In this document: piece after piece, positions 1 to 4,710 of the stretch | Position numbering within the stretch: position 1 is the stretch's first letter | Layout of the letters: every line of letters starts with the position of its first letter | Notes under the pieces: model-generated | The model's input: only the letters and a program-made list of their open reading frames with translations | What the model was told of the DNA's origin: nothing | Databases searched by the model: none | Assembly (NCBI GenBank): GCA_030050125.1 | Contig: JASIJN010000320.1 | Coordinates: 1-5,564, forward strand | Source: Streptosporangiaceae bacterium | GTDB lineage: Bacteria; Actinomycetota; Actinomycetes; Streptosporangiales; Streptosporangiaceae | DNA length: 5,564 bases | Reading direction: 5' to 3' | Translations under genes and position numbers: made by a program

Positions 1-465
1 CTCGGCCGCGTCCAGCGGCAGCCGCGACGGCGGCTTGAGCTCGGCCAGCCGCAGGTAGGTCACCATGCGGCCGCCCCTGGTGGCCAGGGTGGCCAGCACC
101 CTCTGCAGGTCGGCCACGTCGCGGGCCACCACCGTGAGCAGGTAGTCCATCTCTCCGGCCACGTTGTCCGCCCCGACGATCTCGGGCATCGCCCGGATCA
201 GGTCCTCGAACATGAGGGTCGAGCGCGGATCGTGCCGGGCCAGGTTGGCGGTCACGAACAGCTTGAGCGGGAACCCCGCCGCCTCCGGGTCGAGCTGGGC
301 GCTGATGATGCGGATGACCCCCGACTCCTTCAGCCGGCGGACCCGGTGCAGCGTCGCGGCGGGCGACAGGCCGGCCACGCGGGCCAGCTCCAGGTTCGTG
401 CGGTCCGCGTCCTGCTGCAGCGCGGTGAGCAGTCTTCTGTCAACATCATCAAGTTCCACGGCCAT
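1..465 (-). CDS. Lrp/AsnC-family transcriptional regulator (C-terminus cut by window edge)
   Basis: Reading leftwards from ATG at 465-463, the reverse complement stays open to base 1 (155 codons, no stop), so the last few residues lie outside the window. It begins MAVELDDVDRRLLTALQQDA, a typical Lrp/AsnC N-terminus. A winged helix-turn-helix covers about residues 22-52 (LARVAGLSPAATLHRVRRLK, then ESGVIRII). The ligand-sensing RAM domain follows from about 65 to 145, including GADNVAGEMDYLLTVVARDV at about 98-117. Lrp/AsnC proteins are usually about 150-165 residues, so it is nearly complete. Family members bind DNA as dimers or octamers and usually sense amino acids. A GTG at 459 is an alternative start: GGTGAT directly precedes the ATG, a position poor for ATG but possible for the GTG. 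The gene is divergent from a DMT exporter with 70 bp between starts, so it likely controls that exporter and itself. The ligand is unknown. Confidence 0.93.
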   Translation of the reverse strand, partial: MAVELDDVDRRLLTALQQDADRTNLELARVAGLSPAATLHRVRRLKESGVIRIISAQLDPEAAGFPLKLFVTANLARHDPRSTLMFEDLIRAMPEIVGADNVAGEMDYLLTVVARDVADLQRVLATLATRGGRMVTYLRLAELKPPSRLPLDAAE

Positions 466-469
466 ATCA

Positions 470-484
470 CCAAATATTATTTGG
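470..484. promoter_or_regulatory. Probable Lrp/AsnC operator: perfect 7-1-7 palindrome
   Basis: CCAAATATTATTTGG is a perfect inverted repeat (arms CCAAATA and TATTTGG around a central T). It is AT-rich inside a very GC-rich region. It agrees with the E. coli Lrp consensus YAGHAWATTWTDCTR at 11 of 15 positions by my count; the mismatches are at positions 2, 3, 13 and 14. It lies 5 bp upstream of the regulator's ATG and covers the predicted -10 of the regulator promoter. Occupancy would block the regulator gene and could affect the divergent exporter. Confidence 0.65.
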
Positions 485-504
485 CCATCGATCCAGAGCG
501 TCAA
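476..504 (-). promoter_or_regulatory. Predicted sigma70-type promoter of the Lrp/AsnC gene
   Basis: On the minus strand TTGACG (504-499) is followed by a 17-nt spacer and AATAAT (481-476), a close match to TTGACA-N17-TATAAT. The expected transcription start is near 469. That is about 4 nt before the ATG at 465 or about 10 nt before the GTG at 459, so the message would be nearly leaderless, which is common in actinobacteria. The -10 lies inside the 470-484 palindrome. No equally good rightward promoter for the exporter is visible; TATTAT at 475-480 is a possible rightward -10 but has no convincing -35. Confidence 0.55.
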
Positions 505-535
505 ATTCTGGCCCGCCAGCACCGATCCTGGCGAC

Positions 536-2191
536 ATGAGCACCTACCGCAACACCGCCGTCGCAGCCCTCACCGCCGCGGGGCTGCTGTGGGGCACCAC
601 CGTTCCCCTGTCCAAGCTGGCCCTGGAGTGGCTCGCGCCGGGCTGGCTCACCGCCGTGCGCTTCGGCGTGGCCGCCGTGATCATGCTCGCCGTCGCCTCC
701 CGTCGCGAGCTGCGCGCCGCCTGCACCCCGCGGGTGCTGGTCTCGGGCGCGGTCGGCTACGGCGGGTCGGTCCTGGTGCAGAACGCCGGCATCTCACGGA
801 CCAGCGTTACGCAGGCCGCGCTGCTGATCGGCGCCGTGCCGGTGCTGGTCGCGGTCATCGCGGCGGTCTGGCACCGCACCGTGGCCCGCCCGGTGGCCTG
901 GGTCGGGTTCGCGGTATCGCTGGCCGGCGTCGCCCTGGTCACCGGCGGCCACGGCGGCGGCGCCACGGTCGGCGGCGACGGCCTGGTGCTGGTGTCGCTG
1001 CTGCTGTCGTCCACGTTCACCGTGTCCCAGGCTCGCACGTTGCGCGGCCGCGACCCGGTCTCGGTCACCGCGGTGCAGTTCCTGGGCGCCGCGCTCGCGG
1101 CCCTGATCTTCTCGGCCGCCACCGAGGGCGTGCCGTCCGCGCCGCACTCCGCCGGCGCGCTGCTGGTCGTCGGCGCGCTCACGGCGGGCGGCACCCTGCT
1201 GCCGTTCACCCTGTTCGCCTACGGGCAGACCCGGGTGTCCGCCGAGGTGGCCGGCGCCTTCGTCAACATCGAGCCGCTGGTCGGCGCGGTGGCAGGCGTG
1301 GTCTTGTTCGGCAACCCGGCCGGGCCGGCGCAGGTCGCCGGCGGCGCCGCCATCCTCGGGGGCATCGCGCTGAGCAGCTTCCCGCTGATCGGCGAGGGCC
1401 GCGGCCGGGCCGCCTCAGGGCGAGCGCCGTCTCCACTCGCTGGCCAGCAGGCCGTAGACCGCCTCGTCCCGGCGCTCATCGGGGAACGCCAGGCCCTGCC
1501 GCAGCAGCCCCTCCTCGACGAACCCCAGGCGGCGGGCCAGCGCCCGGCTCCGCTCATTGGCCGGATCGGTGTGCAGGGCCACGCGGTCGACGTCGAGCGA
1601 GCTGAACGCGTGGTCGAGCACCGCGGCGACGGCCCGGGAGGCCAGCCCGCGACCCTCGTGGCCGCCGTCGATCCAGTAGCCGATCTCCGCGCTGCGGGAG
1701 TACCGGTTGATGTGCAGGCTGATCGCCCCGGCCAGGTGCCACTGGTCGTCGGTGCGGACCGCGATCGCCGCCGGCAGTTCGGCGCCCGCCAGCCAGTTCC
1801 GCATGCCGGCCTCGAGAAACGAGCGGGTTTCCGCCAGCACCGGCGGCGCGAGCGCCCACGGCTCCCACCGGGCCAGCCGGTCACGGTTGGCGATCAGCAG
1901 GTCGTTGTAGGCCTCGGCCAGCGACGGGGTGCGCGGCACCAGTGCCTCCCCGGGCCCGAGCGCGAAGCTGAACAGCGGCGGGGGGATAGCGCTCACGATC
2001 TCTCCTGCGCAGTTGACTGGCCGTACGTACCGTCCGCCGCTGCGACACCGGCGTCACAGGCTGAACTTACCCTGGCTCGGCCGGGGGCACCGTCCTCGCC
2101 CGTCGCGGGAACGCGGGGGCGACGGCCTGCCCGGCGGCCCGGGGGACCGTGCGGCGCGGCCGTTCTTCCCGGCTCCGGCCGGGCCCGCTAG
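536..2191 (+). CDS. EamA/DMT-superfamily transporter; frame lacks the expected stop and runs antisense through the next gene
   Basis: From ATG at 536 (MSTYRNTAVAALTAAGLLWG) the first ~290 residues form a normal DMT/EamA permease with about ten hydrophobic segments. The two EamA repeats span roughly residues 8-136 and 148-283. Typical elements are LLWGTTVPLSKL in TM1, QNAGISRTSVTQAALL at about 82-97, and EVAGAFVNIEPLVGAVAGV at about 237-255. The family exports amino acids, metabolites or drugs across the inner membrane. No strong Shine-Dalgarno precedes 536, but homology-like sequence begins exactly there. The family part ends near residue 288-293 (about 1414). At 1415 the codon is TCA instead of a stop, and the frame continues to TAG at 2189-2191. 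This tail of about 258 residues is the codon-aligned antisense of the acetyltransferase gene and is low-complexity, Arg/Gly/Pro/Ala-rich. I infer that the tail is not a real domain: the stop was lost by mutation, or there is a base error near 1400-1420. The substrate is probably an amino acid, given the divergent Lrp-type regulator. Confidence 0.85.
   Translation: MSTYRNTAVAALTAAGLLWGTTVPLSKLALEWLAPGWLTAVRFGVAAVIMLAVASRRELRAACTPRVLVSGAVGYGGSVLVQNAGISRTSVTQAALLIGAVPVLVAVIAAVWHRTVARPVAWVGFAVSLAGVALVTGGHGGGATVGGDGLVLVSLLLSSTFTVSQARTLRGRDPVSVTAVQFLGAALAALIFSAATEGVPSAPHSAGALLVVGALTAGGTLLPFTLFAYGQTRVSAEVAGAFVNIEPLVGAVAGVVLFGNPAGPAQVAGGAAILGGIALSSFPLIGEGRGRAASGRAPSPLAGQQAVDRLVPALIGERQALPQQPLLDEPQAAGQRPAPLIGRIGVQGHAVDVERAERVVEHRGDGPGGQPATLVAAVDPVADLRAAGVPVDVQADRPGQVPLVVGADRDRRRQFGARQPVPHAGLEKRAGFRQHRRRERPRLPPGQPVTVGDQQVVVGLGQRRGARHQCLPGPEREAEQRRGDSAHDLSCAVDWPYVPSAAATPASQAELTLARPGAPSSPVAGTRGRRPARRPGGPCGAAVLPGSGRAR
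1415..1996 (-). CDS. GNAT-family N-acetyltransferase, RimJ/RimL-like
   Basis: This 193-residue protein transfers an acetyl group from acetyl-CoA to an amine, probably a protein N-terminus or a small molecule. Visible family marks are EIGYWIDGGHEGRGLASRAV at 104-123 (acetyl-CoA-binding motif A, with the G-x-G-type EGRGLA loop), LHTDPANERSRALARRLGFV at 141-160 (motif B, with Asn147, Ser150 and LGF), and the EEGLLRQ segment at 161-167, all typical of RimJ/RimL-type enzymes. Length is normal for the group. The start is GTG at 1996-1994, preceded by AGGAG with a 5-nt spacer (on the plus strand, CTCCT at 2002-2006). The gene converges on the transporter. Its TGA stop (1417-1415) sits exactly where the transporter's family-like part ends, and the transporter frame then covers this whole gene on the opposite strand. 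Codon use and domain content strongly favour this strand as the coding one here. Confidence 0.92.
   Translation of the reverse strand: MSAIPPPLFSFALGPGEALVPRTPSLAEAYNDLLIANRDRLARWEPWALAPPVLAETRSFLEAGMRNWLAGAELPAAIAVRTDDQWHLAGAISLHINRYSRSAEIGYWIDGGHEGRGLASRAVAAVLDHAFSSLDVDRVALHTDPANERSRALARRLGFVEEGLLRQGLAFPDERRDEAVYGLLASEWRRRSP
2168..2183 (-). terminator. Possible terminator hairpin after the cupin gene
   Basis: CCCGGC (2168-2173), loop TCCG, and GCCGGG (2178-2183) form a 6-bp all-GC stem starting 4 nt beyond the cupin stop (TAG, 2190-2188). No U-tract follows on the minus strand (the next bases are AAGAAC). It would be a hairpin-only terminator of the kind often proposed in actinomycetes. 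In such GC-rich sequence short stems also arise by chance. Confidence 0.35.
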
Positions 2192-2571
2192 TGCGTGGTG
2201 TAATTGATCTCGCCCGCTCCGGGGCAGGCGATCGCGAAGCAGAAGCACCGGATCGGCGCGTTCTCACTTCCGGCGATGAGGCTGTGAACCTCGTTCGGAG
2301 GAATGTAGACAAGGTCGCCCTGCCTGATTTCCCGCCGCTCGTCGCCGATAATCATCTGACCCTGGCCATAGAGGACGTAATAGAACTCGTGGGTCGGGTG
2401 GGTGTGCGGGTCCACGGCTCCGCCGCCGGTTATCTCGAACTCGTTGACCAGCTCCAGGGAACCCCCGGCGGTAAATTCACGCATGCTGCCCGGGGGCATG
2501 AGGTACCAGACCGGAGTCGTGCCATTATGCTCGACCACTGGCCGCACGGCTGAGATGTTGCGGACGTCCAT
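2188..2571 (-). CDS. Small single-domain cupin protein
   Basis: This 127-residue protein carries one cupin_2 barrel. Motif 1 is GAVDPHTHPTHEFYYVLYGQ (51-70, followed by Gly71), matching the G-x(4,5)-H-x-H-x(3,4)-E-x(6)-G pattern. Motif 2 is GDLVYIPPNEVHSL (85-98). The likely metal ligands His56, His58, Glu62 and His96 are all present, so it could be a metal-dependent enzyme (dioxygenase, isomerase or hydrolase) or a small-molecule-binding protein; sequence alone does not decide. There is no signal peptide, so it is presumably cytoplasmic. The start is ATG at 2571-2569, with a strong AAAGGAG Shine-Dalgarno 6 nt upstream. The C-terminal part has three cysteines (Cys109, Cys111, Cys116), unusual for such a short cupin. 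It is divergent from the AllA-like gene with 84 bp between starts, suggesting shared control. Its stop overlaps, in a CTAG palindrome, the stop of the run-on transporter frame. Confidence 0.9.
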   Translation of the reverse strand: MDVRNISAVRPVVEHNGTTPVWYLMPPGSMREFTAGGSLELVNEFEITGGGAVDPHTHPTHEFYYVLYGQGQMIIGDERREIRQGDLVYIPPNEVHSLIAGSENAPIRCFCFAIACPGAGEINYTTH

Positions 2572-2592
2572 CCGGATCTCCTTTACTGCTCA

Positions 2593-2620
2593 TGGACACC
2601 TGAACTGCGTTCGGTAGAAT
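2593..2620 (+). promoter_or_regulatory. Predicted promoter for the AllA-like gene in the divergent region
   Basis: TGGACA (2593-2598), a 16-nt spacer and TAGAAT (2615-2620) each match the sigma70 hexamers at 5 of 6 positions. The expected transcription start is near 2627, giving a ~29-nt leader with the Shine-Dalgarno GGGAG before GTG 2656. The spacer contains the palindrome GAACTGCGTTC (2602-2612, arms GAAC/GTTC), a possible operator. On the opposite strand TCTAAT (2629-2624) could be a -10 for the cupin gene, but it lacks a recognisable -35. If used, the two divergent promoters would overlap. Confidence 0.5.
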
Positions 2621-2655
2621 TGGATTAGAGATGCCGCGGGAAAAGGGAGTCTGTC

Positions 2656-3174
2656 GTGCCAGGTTTTGCTCGCACTATTGTGGCCGAGCGGTTCGATGCG
2701 GCGCGCTGGGAACCGTATGGCTGGGTGCCTCTTCCCGACACCGACGCCCGGGACGGCGCCTCGACGCTGTTCTTCGAATGGGGTGACGCTCACCTCAACC
2801 TGATCGGTCATGACGCCGACGAGGTGCCGCACACTCCCGGCGGGCTTGGCTGCGAGATGCTGTTCCGGCACCGCACCCACACGCAGGCACTGATGGTGCT
2901 GAACTGCCCGGCGGTGGTCGTGGTGGCGGCGGCCGGCGCCACCTTCGGCTCCGCGGAGGATTCGCGGAAGCTGCGCGCCTTCCTGCTCCAGCCGCTCGAT
3001 GCGCTCGTGCTGCACCGGGGCACCTGGCACTGGGGGCCGTTCCCGGTCGGCGCCCCGCGCGTGGACATGCTGAACGTCCAGGGCCGGCGTTACGCCGAGG
3101 ACAACGAGTGCTGCCGGCTCGACGATCTCGGCGCCGGCGTCGAGGTGCTGACCGGCGGCCCGGCCCGTCACTGA
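2656..3174 (+). CDS. Ureidoglycolate lyase (AllA)-like protein
   Basis: This 172-residue protein resembles the AllA / ureidoglycolate hydrolase superfamily, a cupin-like fold whose founding member splits ureidoglycolate into glyoxylate and urea in purine (allantoin) degradation. What I recognise is RHRTHTQALMVL at 71-82 (compare RHPLGTQAF in E. coli AllA), VVVVAAAG at 87-94, LRAFLLQPLDALVLHRGTWH at 106-125 (compare LRAF...YHRNVWH), and a late AEDNECCRL at 147-155 (compare the DN motif near the AllA C-terminus). Length is near the usual 160-170. The Glu residues I recall just before RH in E. coli AllA appear replaced (CEMLFRH here), so the exact activity may differ. The start is GTG at 2656, with AAAAGGGAG about 6 nt upstream. 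It is divergent from the cupin gene. No other allantoin-pathway gene is visible, so the physiological substrate is uncertain. Confidence 0.82.
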   Translation: MPGFARTIVAERFDAARWEPYGWVPLPDTDARDGASTLFFEWGDAHLNLIGHDADEVPHTPGGLGCEMLFRHRTHTQALMVLNCPAVVVVAAAGATFGSAEDSRKLRAFLLQPLDALVLHRGTWHWGPFPVGAPRVDMLNVQGRRYAEDNECCRLDDLGAGVEVLTGGPARH

Positions 3175-3175
3175 A

Positions 3176-3232
3176 GGTCCTCGGTCAGGGCGTCCTCCCT
3201 GGGCGGAGCGGTCCTCGGGCGGCCCTCGGGCG
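3176..3232 (+). repeat. Short direct repeats GGTCCTCGG / CCTCGGGCG after the AllA-like gene
   Basis: GGTCCTCGG occurs at 3176-3184 and 3210-3218. CCTCGGGCG occurs at 3213-3221 and 3224-3232 with an 11-bp period, about one helical turn. The repeats fill the first part of the 151-bp gap between the AllA-like gene and the methyltransferase. I see no clear terminator here. They may be operator half-sites or simply GC-rich drift. Confidence 0.3.
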
Positions 3233-3234
3233 AA

Positions 3235-3327
3235 GGTGATATGACCATTGTGCTGTCATCACCGCCTTTTCGGACGTGGCCATCACCCGGGGCGGGTGAC
3301 GTATGCGCCAGCGGAAGGGGCGGTGAT
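3235..3327. promoter_or_regulatory. Cluster of GGTGAT-type elements in the leader of the methyltransferase gene
   Basis: The hexamer GGTGAT or a close form appears five times in 93 bp. It is direct at 3235-3240, inverted (ATCACC) at 3258-3263, inverted at 3282-3287, direct as GGTGAC at 3295-3300, and direct at 3322-3327 overlapping the ATG at 3326. The first two form an inverted pair with a 17-bp gap. The third and fourth form a tight hairpin, TCACCC-GGGGC-GGGTGA (3283-3299). This could be a multi-site operator for an unknown regulator. I do not see a convincing -35/-10 pair in the stretch. Confidence 0.35.
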
Positions 3328-3820
3328 GGCCCGAACGCTCAGTCTCGTCGTCCGCAATCTCGTATTCACGATCGTGGTGCCGGGACTGGGCGGGGTCTGG
3401 GCGCCATGGGCGATCGTGTCACGGGGCGGGCACCCGCCCGCGGTGGTCGCGTGGGAGGCGGCCGGGGTGATCGCGGCCGGGGCGGCGCTGTACGCCTGGT
3501 GCGTCTGGAATTTCGCCGCGGTGGGCGGCGGCACGCCGGGCCTGTGGGACGCGCCGACGCGCGTGGTCGCGACCGGACCCTACCGCTGGGTGCGCAACCC
3601 GATCTACATCTCCGCGCTCCTGGTGGTGCTCGGGGAGGCGTGGCTGTGGTGGTCGCTGCCGGTGCTGGCCTACGCGGGCGCGATGGCGGTGTCCTTCCAC
3701 CTGCTCGTCACCGGTTATGAGGAGCGGAGGCTGGGCCGCAGGTTCGGTCAGTCCTACCTCGAGTACCGGCGCACCGTGCCGCGCTGGATCCCGCGCGCGC
3801 CGGGCCGCGGCCAGGATTGA
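3326..3820 (+). CDS. Isoprenylcysteine carboxyl methyltransferase (ICMT/PEMT-like) family membrane protein
   Basis: This 164-residue integral membrane protein is probably SAM-dependent. Hydrophobic segments lie at about 8-30, 41-63 and 94-126. The hallmark of bacterial ICMT/PEMT-like methyltransferases is present: GPYRWVRNPIYISALLVVLG at 84-103, then YEERRLGRRFGQSYLEYRRT at 131-150, with Glu132/Glu133 and the F-G-x-x-Y-x-x-Y element that lines the SAM site in this fold. In bacteria the methyl acceptor is usually unknown; lipids, isoprenoids or prenyl-like compounds are possible. I chose ATG at 3326, preceded by AAGGGG at about 5 nt; the frame is open upstream to 3248, but those residues look non-coding. 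The stop TGA (3818-3820) lies inside the predicted -35 (TTGACG) of the next gene's promoter, so the following cassette has its own promoter although it is immediately downstream. Confidence 0.88.
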   Translation: MARTLSLVVRNLVFTIVVPGLGGVWAPWAIVSRGGHPPAVVAWEAAGVIAAGAALYAWCVWNFAAVGGGTPGLWDAPTRVVATGPYRWVRNPIYISALLVVLGEAWLWWSLPVLAYAGAMAVSFHLLVTGYEERRLGRRFGQSYLEYRRTVPRWIPRAPGRGQD

Positions 3821-3845
3821 CGCAACCGAGTGGTTGCCATATATT
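3817..3845 (+). promoter_or_regulatory. Strong predicted promoter of the SRPBCC-ArsR cassette
   Basis: TTGACG (3817-3822), a 17-nt spacer and TATATT (3840-3845) give hexamers matching sigma70 consensus at 5 of 6 positions each with optimal spacing. The predicted transcription start is near 3852. The -35 contains the stop codon of the upstream methyltransferase. One palindrome lies in the spacer and another over the start point, a strong arrangement for repression. Confidence 0.7.
3822..3837. promoter_or_regulatory. Operator 1, probable ArsR-type repressor site
   Basis: GCAACCGAGTGGTTGC is a perfect 6-4-6 inverted repeat between the predicted -35 and -10. It shares GCAACC-N5-GTTGC and the same 16-bp length with operator 2. 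The centre-to-centre distance is 29 bp, close to three helical turns, which would put both sites on nearly the same face of the DNA. The likely ligand is the ArsR-type protein encoded two genes downstream. Confidence 0.65.
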
Positions 3846-3874
3846 GAGTAGCAACCATTCAGTTGCTACTCAAT
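3843..3874. promoter_or_regulatory. Operator 2: 13-bp-arm inverted repeat over the transcription start, abutting the ribosome-binding site
   Basis: ATTGAGTAGCAAC (3843-3855) and GTTGCTACTCAAT (3862-3874) are perfect reverse complements around the 6-nt centre CATTCA. The core GCAACCATTCAGTTGC (3851-3866) repeats operator 1. The arms extend well beyond that core. The right arm ends one base before the Shine-Dalgarno GGAGG (3875-3879). DNA binding here would cover the predicted start at 3852. RNA read through from upstream would instead fold a 13-bp hairpin next to the ribosome-binding site. Confidence 0.7.
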
Positions 3875-3879
3875 GGAGG
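3875..3879 (+). promoter_or_regulatory. Ribosome-binding site that fixes the SRPBCC start
   Basis: GGAGG is followed by ATCCC and then ATG at 3885, ideal spacing. The earlier in-frame ATG at 3873 overlaps this site and the operator arm and has no Shine-Dalgarno of its own, so 3885 is the better start. Confidence 0.75.
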
Positions 3880-3884
3880 ATCCC

Positions 3885-4319
3885 ATGGGTTTTCCCGATC
3901 GCATCGAGCGGACCGTGCAGATCGCCCACCCGCCGGCCAGGGTGTGGGCGGCGCTGACCACGGCCGAGGGTCTGGGCGCCTGGTTCGGCGACGAGGTCAC
4001 GATCGACCTGCGCCCGGGGGGCGCGGCCCAGATGACGTGGGGGAACGAAGAGTTCACGGCCGACATGCGGGTAGAACGGGTCGAGGAGCCGGCGGTGTTC
4101 GGGTTCACCTGGCACATCTACGGACTGCCGCAAGACGATCCGCGCCGTACCTATGTCGAGTTCACACTCGAACCGGTTGGTTCCGGCACACGGCTGACGG
4201 TGGTGGAGTCCGGGTTCGCCCAGCTTCCGGAGGACGTGTACCGCAAGGCGTTCGACGGCAACACCGAGGGCTGGGCAAAGGAACTGGGTGAGCTGGTCGG
4301 CTACCTCGATGCGGCCTGA
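3885..4319 (+). CDS. SRPBCC / AHSA1-like (START-Bet v1 fold) protein
   Basis: This 144-residue cytoplasmic protein belongs to the SRPBCC superfamily, Aha1-C (AHSA1)-like branch. The opening IERTVQIAHPPARVWAALTT at 7-26 and the following GLGAWFGDEVTIDLRPGG at 29-46 are typical of the first strand and helices. The middle has the strand pairs around FGFTWHIYG and YVEFTLEPVGSGTRLTVVES (90-109). The ending, GNTEGWAKELGELVGYLDAA at 125-144, is the long C-terminal helix that closes the hydrophobic pocket. Length is standard. The fold binds hydrophobic ligands, but the ligand cannot be told from sequence. The gene directly follows the operator-bearing promoter, and its end overlaps the ArsR-type gene. 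SRPBCC-ArsR pairs are common in actinobacteria, and the protein may bind or modify the signal relevant to the regulator. Confidence 0.92.
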   Translation: MGFPDRIERTVQIAHPPARVWAALTTAEGLGAWFGDEVTIDLRPGGAAQMTWGNEEFTADMRVERVEEPAVFGFTWHIYGLPQDDPRRTYVEFTLEPVGSGTRLTVVESGFAQLPEDVYRKAFDGNTEGWAKELGELVGYLDAA

Positions 4320-4656
4320 CATCGAGGTGATCGCCGAACAGGTCTTCGGTGCCCTGGCCGACCCGACCCGGCGGGCCATCCTGGCCGCGCTGGCCGCGGG
4401 AGGCCCGGCCACGGCGACGGACCTGGCGGGCCGGCTGCCGATCACACGGCAGGCGATCGCCAAGCACCTGGCGCTGCTCGCCGAGGCCGGCCTGGTGACG
4501 GCCGAGCCGGGCGAGCGGCGCCGGGTTCGGTACCGGCTGCGCTCCGCTCCCATGCAGGTGGCGCAGCAGTTCCTGGCCGCGCTGGCCCGCGACTGGGACG
4601 GCCCGCTCGGCGCGCTGAGCGATCACCTTGACCGGAGCGCGGGCCACAGCACGTGA
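4288..4656 (+). CDS. ArsR/SmtB-type winged-helix repressor without metal-site cysteines
   Basis: This 122-residue protein has the ArsR signature VFGALADPTRRAILAALAAG at 19-38. The helix-turn-helix ATATDLAGRLPITRQAIAKH at 41-60 follows, with LALLAEAGLV and the wing GERRRVRYRL (75-84). It contains no cysteine at all, so it cannot use the classical CxC-type metal site and is more like the SdpR-type, non-metal branch. I chose GTG 4288 because AAGGA (4278-4282) lies 5 nt before it. ATG at 4309 (MRPDIEVIAEQV) is the alternative and has a poor Shine-Dalgarno. Either start overlaps the SRPBCC stop (4317-4319), so the two are translationally coupled. Its likely targets are the two GCAAC...GTTGC palindromes upstream of the cassette, giving negative autoregulation. 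The inducing signal is unknown. Confidence 0.92.
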   Translation: MSWSATSMRPDIEVIAEQVFGALADPTRRAILAALAAGGPATATDLAGRLPITRQAIAKHLALLAEAGLVTAEPGERRRVRYRLRSAPMQVAQQFLAALARDWDGPLGALSDHLDRSAGHST

Positions 4657-4662
4657 CGACAG

Positions 4663-4681
4663 CGCTCGGCGAACGCGAGCG
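4663..4681 (+). other. Small intercistronic hairpin between ArsR and DUF899 genes
   Basis: CGCTCG (4663-4668) and CGAGCG (4676-4681) pair around a 7-nt loop in the 54-bp gap. There is no U-tract, and the Shine-Dalgarno-like purine run (4692-4705) lies downstream. It may be an mRNA-processing or partial-termination element, or chance. No separate promoter for the DUF899 gene is evident. Confidence 0.3.
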
Positions 4682-4710
4682 TGGACCTGAACGGAAGGGC
4701 GGAAACCACG

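Noticed and set aside
164..535. N-terminal extension of the transporter frame from ATG at 164
   Set aside because: This stretch is antisense to the Lrp/AsnC gene and carries no transporter features; the permease sequence begins exactly at ATG 536.
757..1209. Minus-strand 150-residue open frame inside the transporter
   Set aside because: It is antisense to clear membrane-protein coding sequence and is Thr/Ala/Pro-rich without a family signature, so it is a GC-rich shadow.
232..1605. 457-residue plus-strand open frame
   Set aside because: It is an Arg/Gly/Ala-rich shadow of the Lrp and transporter coding regions, with no recognisable domain.
2023..2030. GTACGTAC palindrome upstream of the acetyltransferase
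   Set aside because: It is only 8 bp with no flanking symmetry and no clear promoter around it; chance is likely.
2590..3171. 193-residue minus-strand open frame over the AllA-like gene
   Set aside because: The plus strand has recognisable AllA motifs, a Shine-Dalgarno and a promoter; the minus frame shows no domain.
3241..3720. Plus-strand frame overlapping the methyltransferase
   Set aside because: It is Arg/Gly-rich low-complexity in a shifted frame; the neighbouring frame holds the conserved ICMT motifs.
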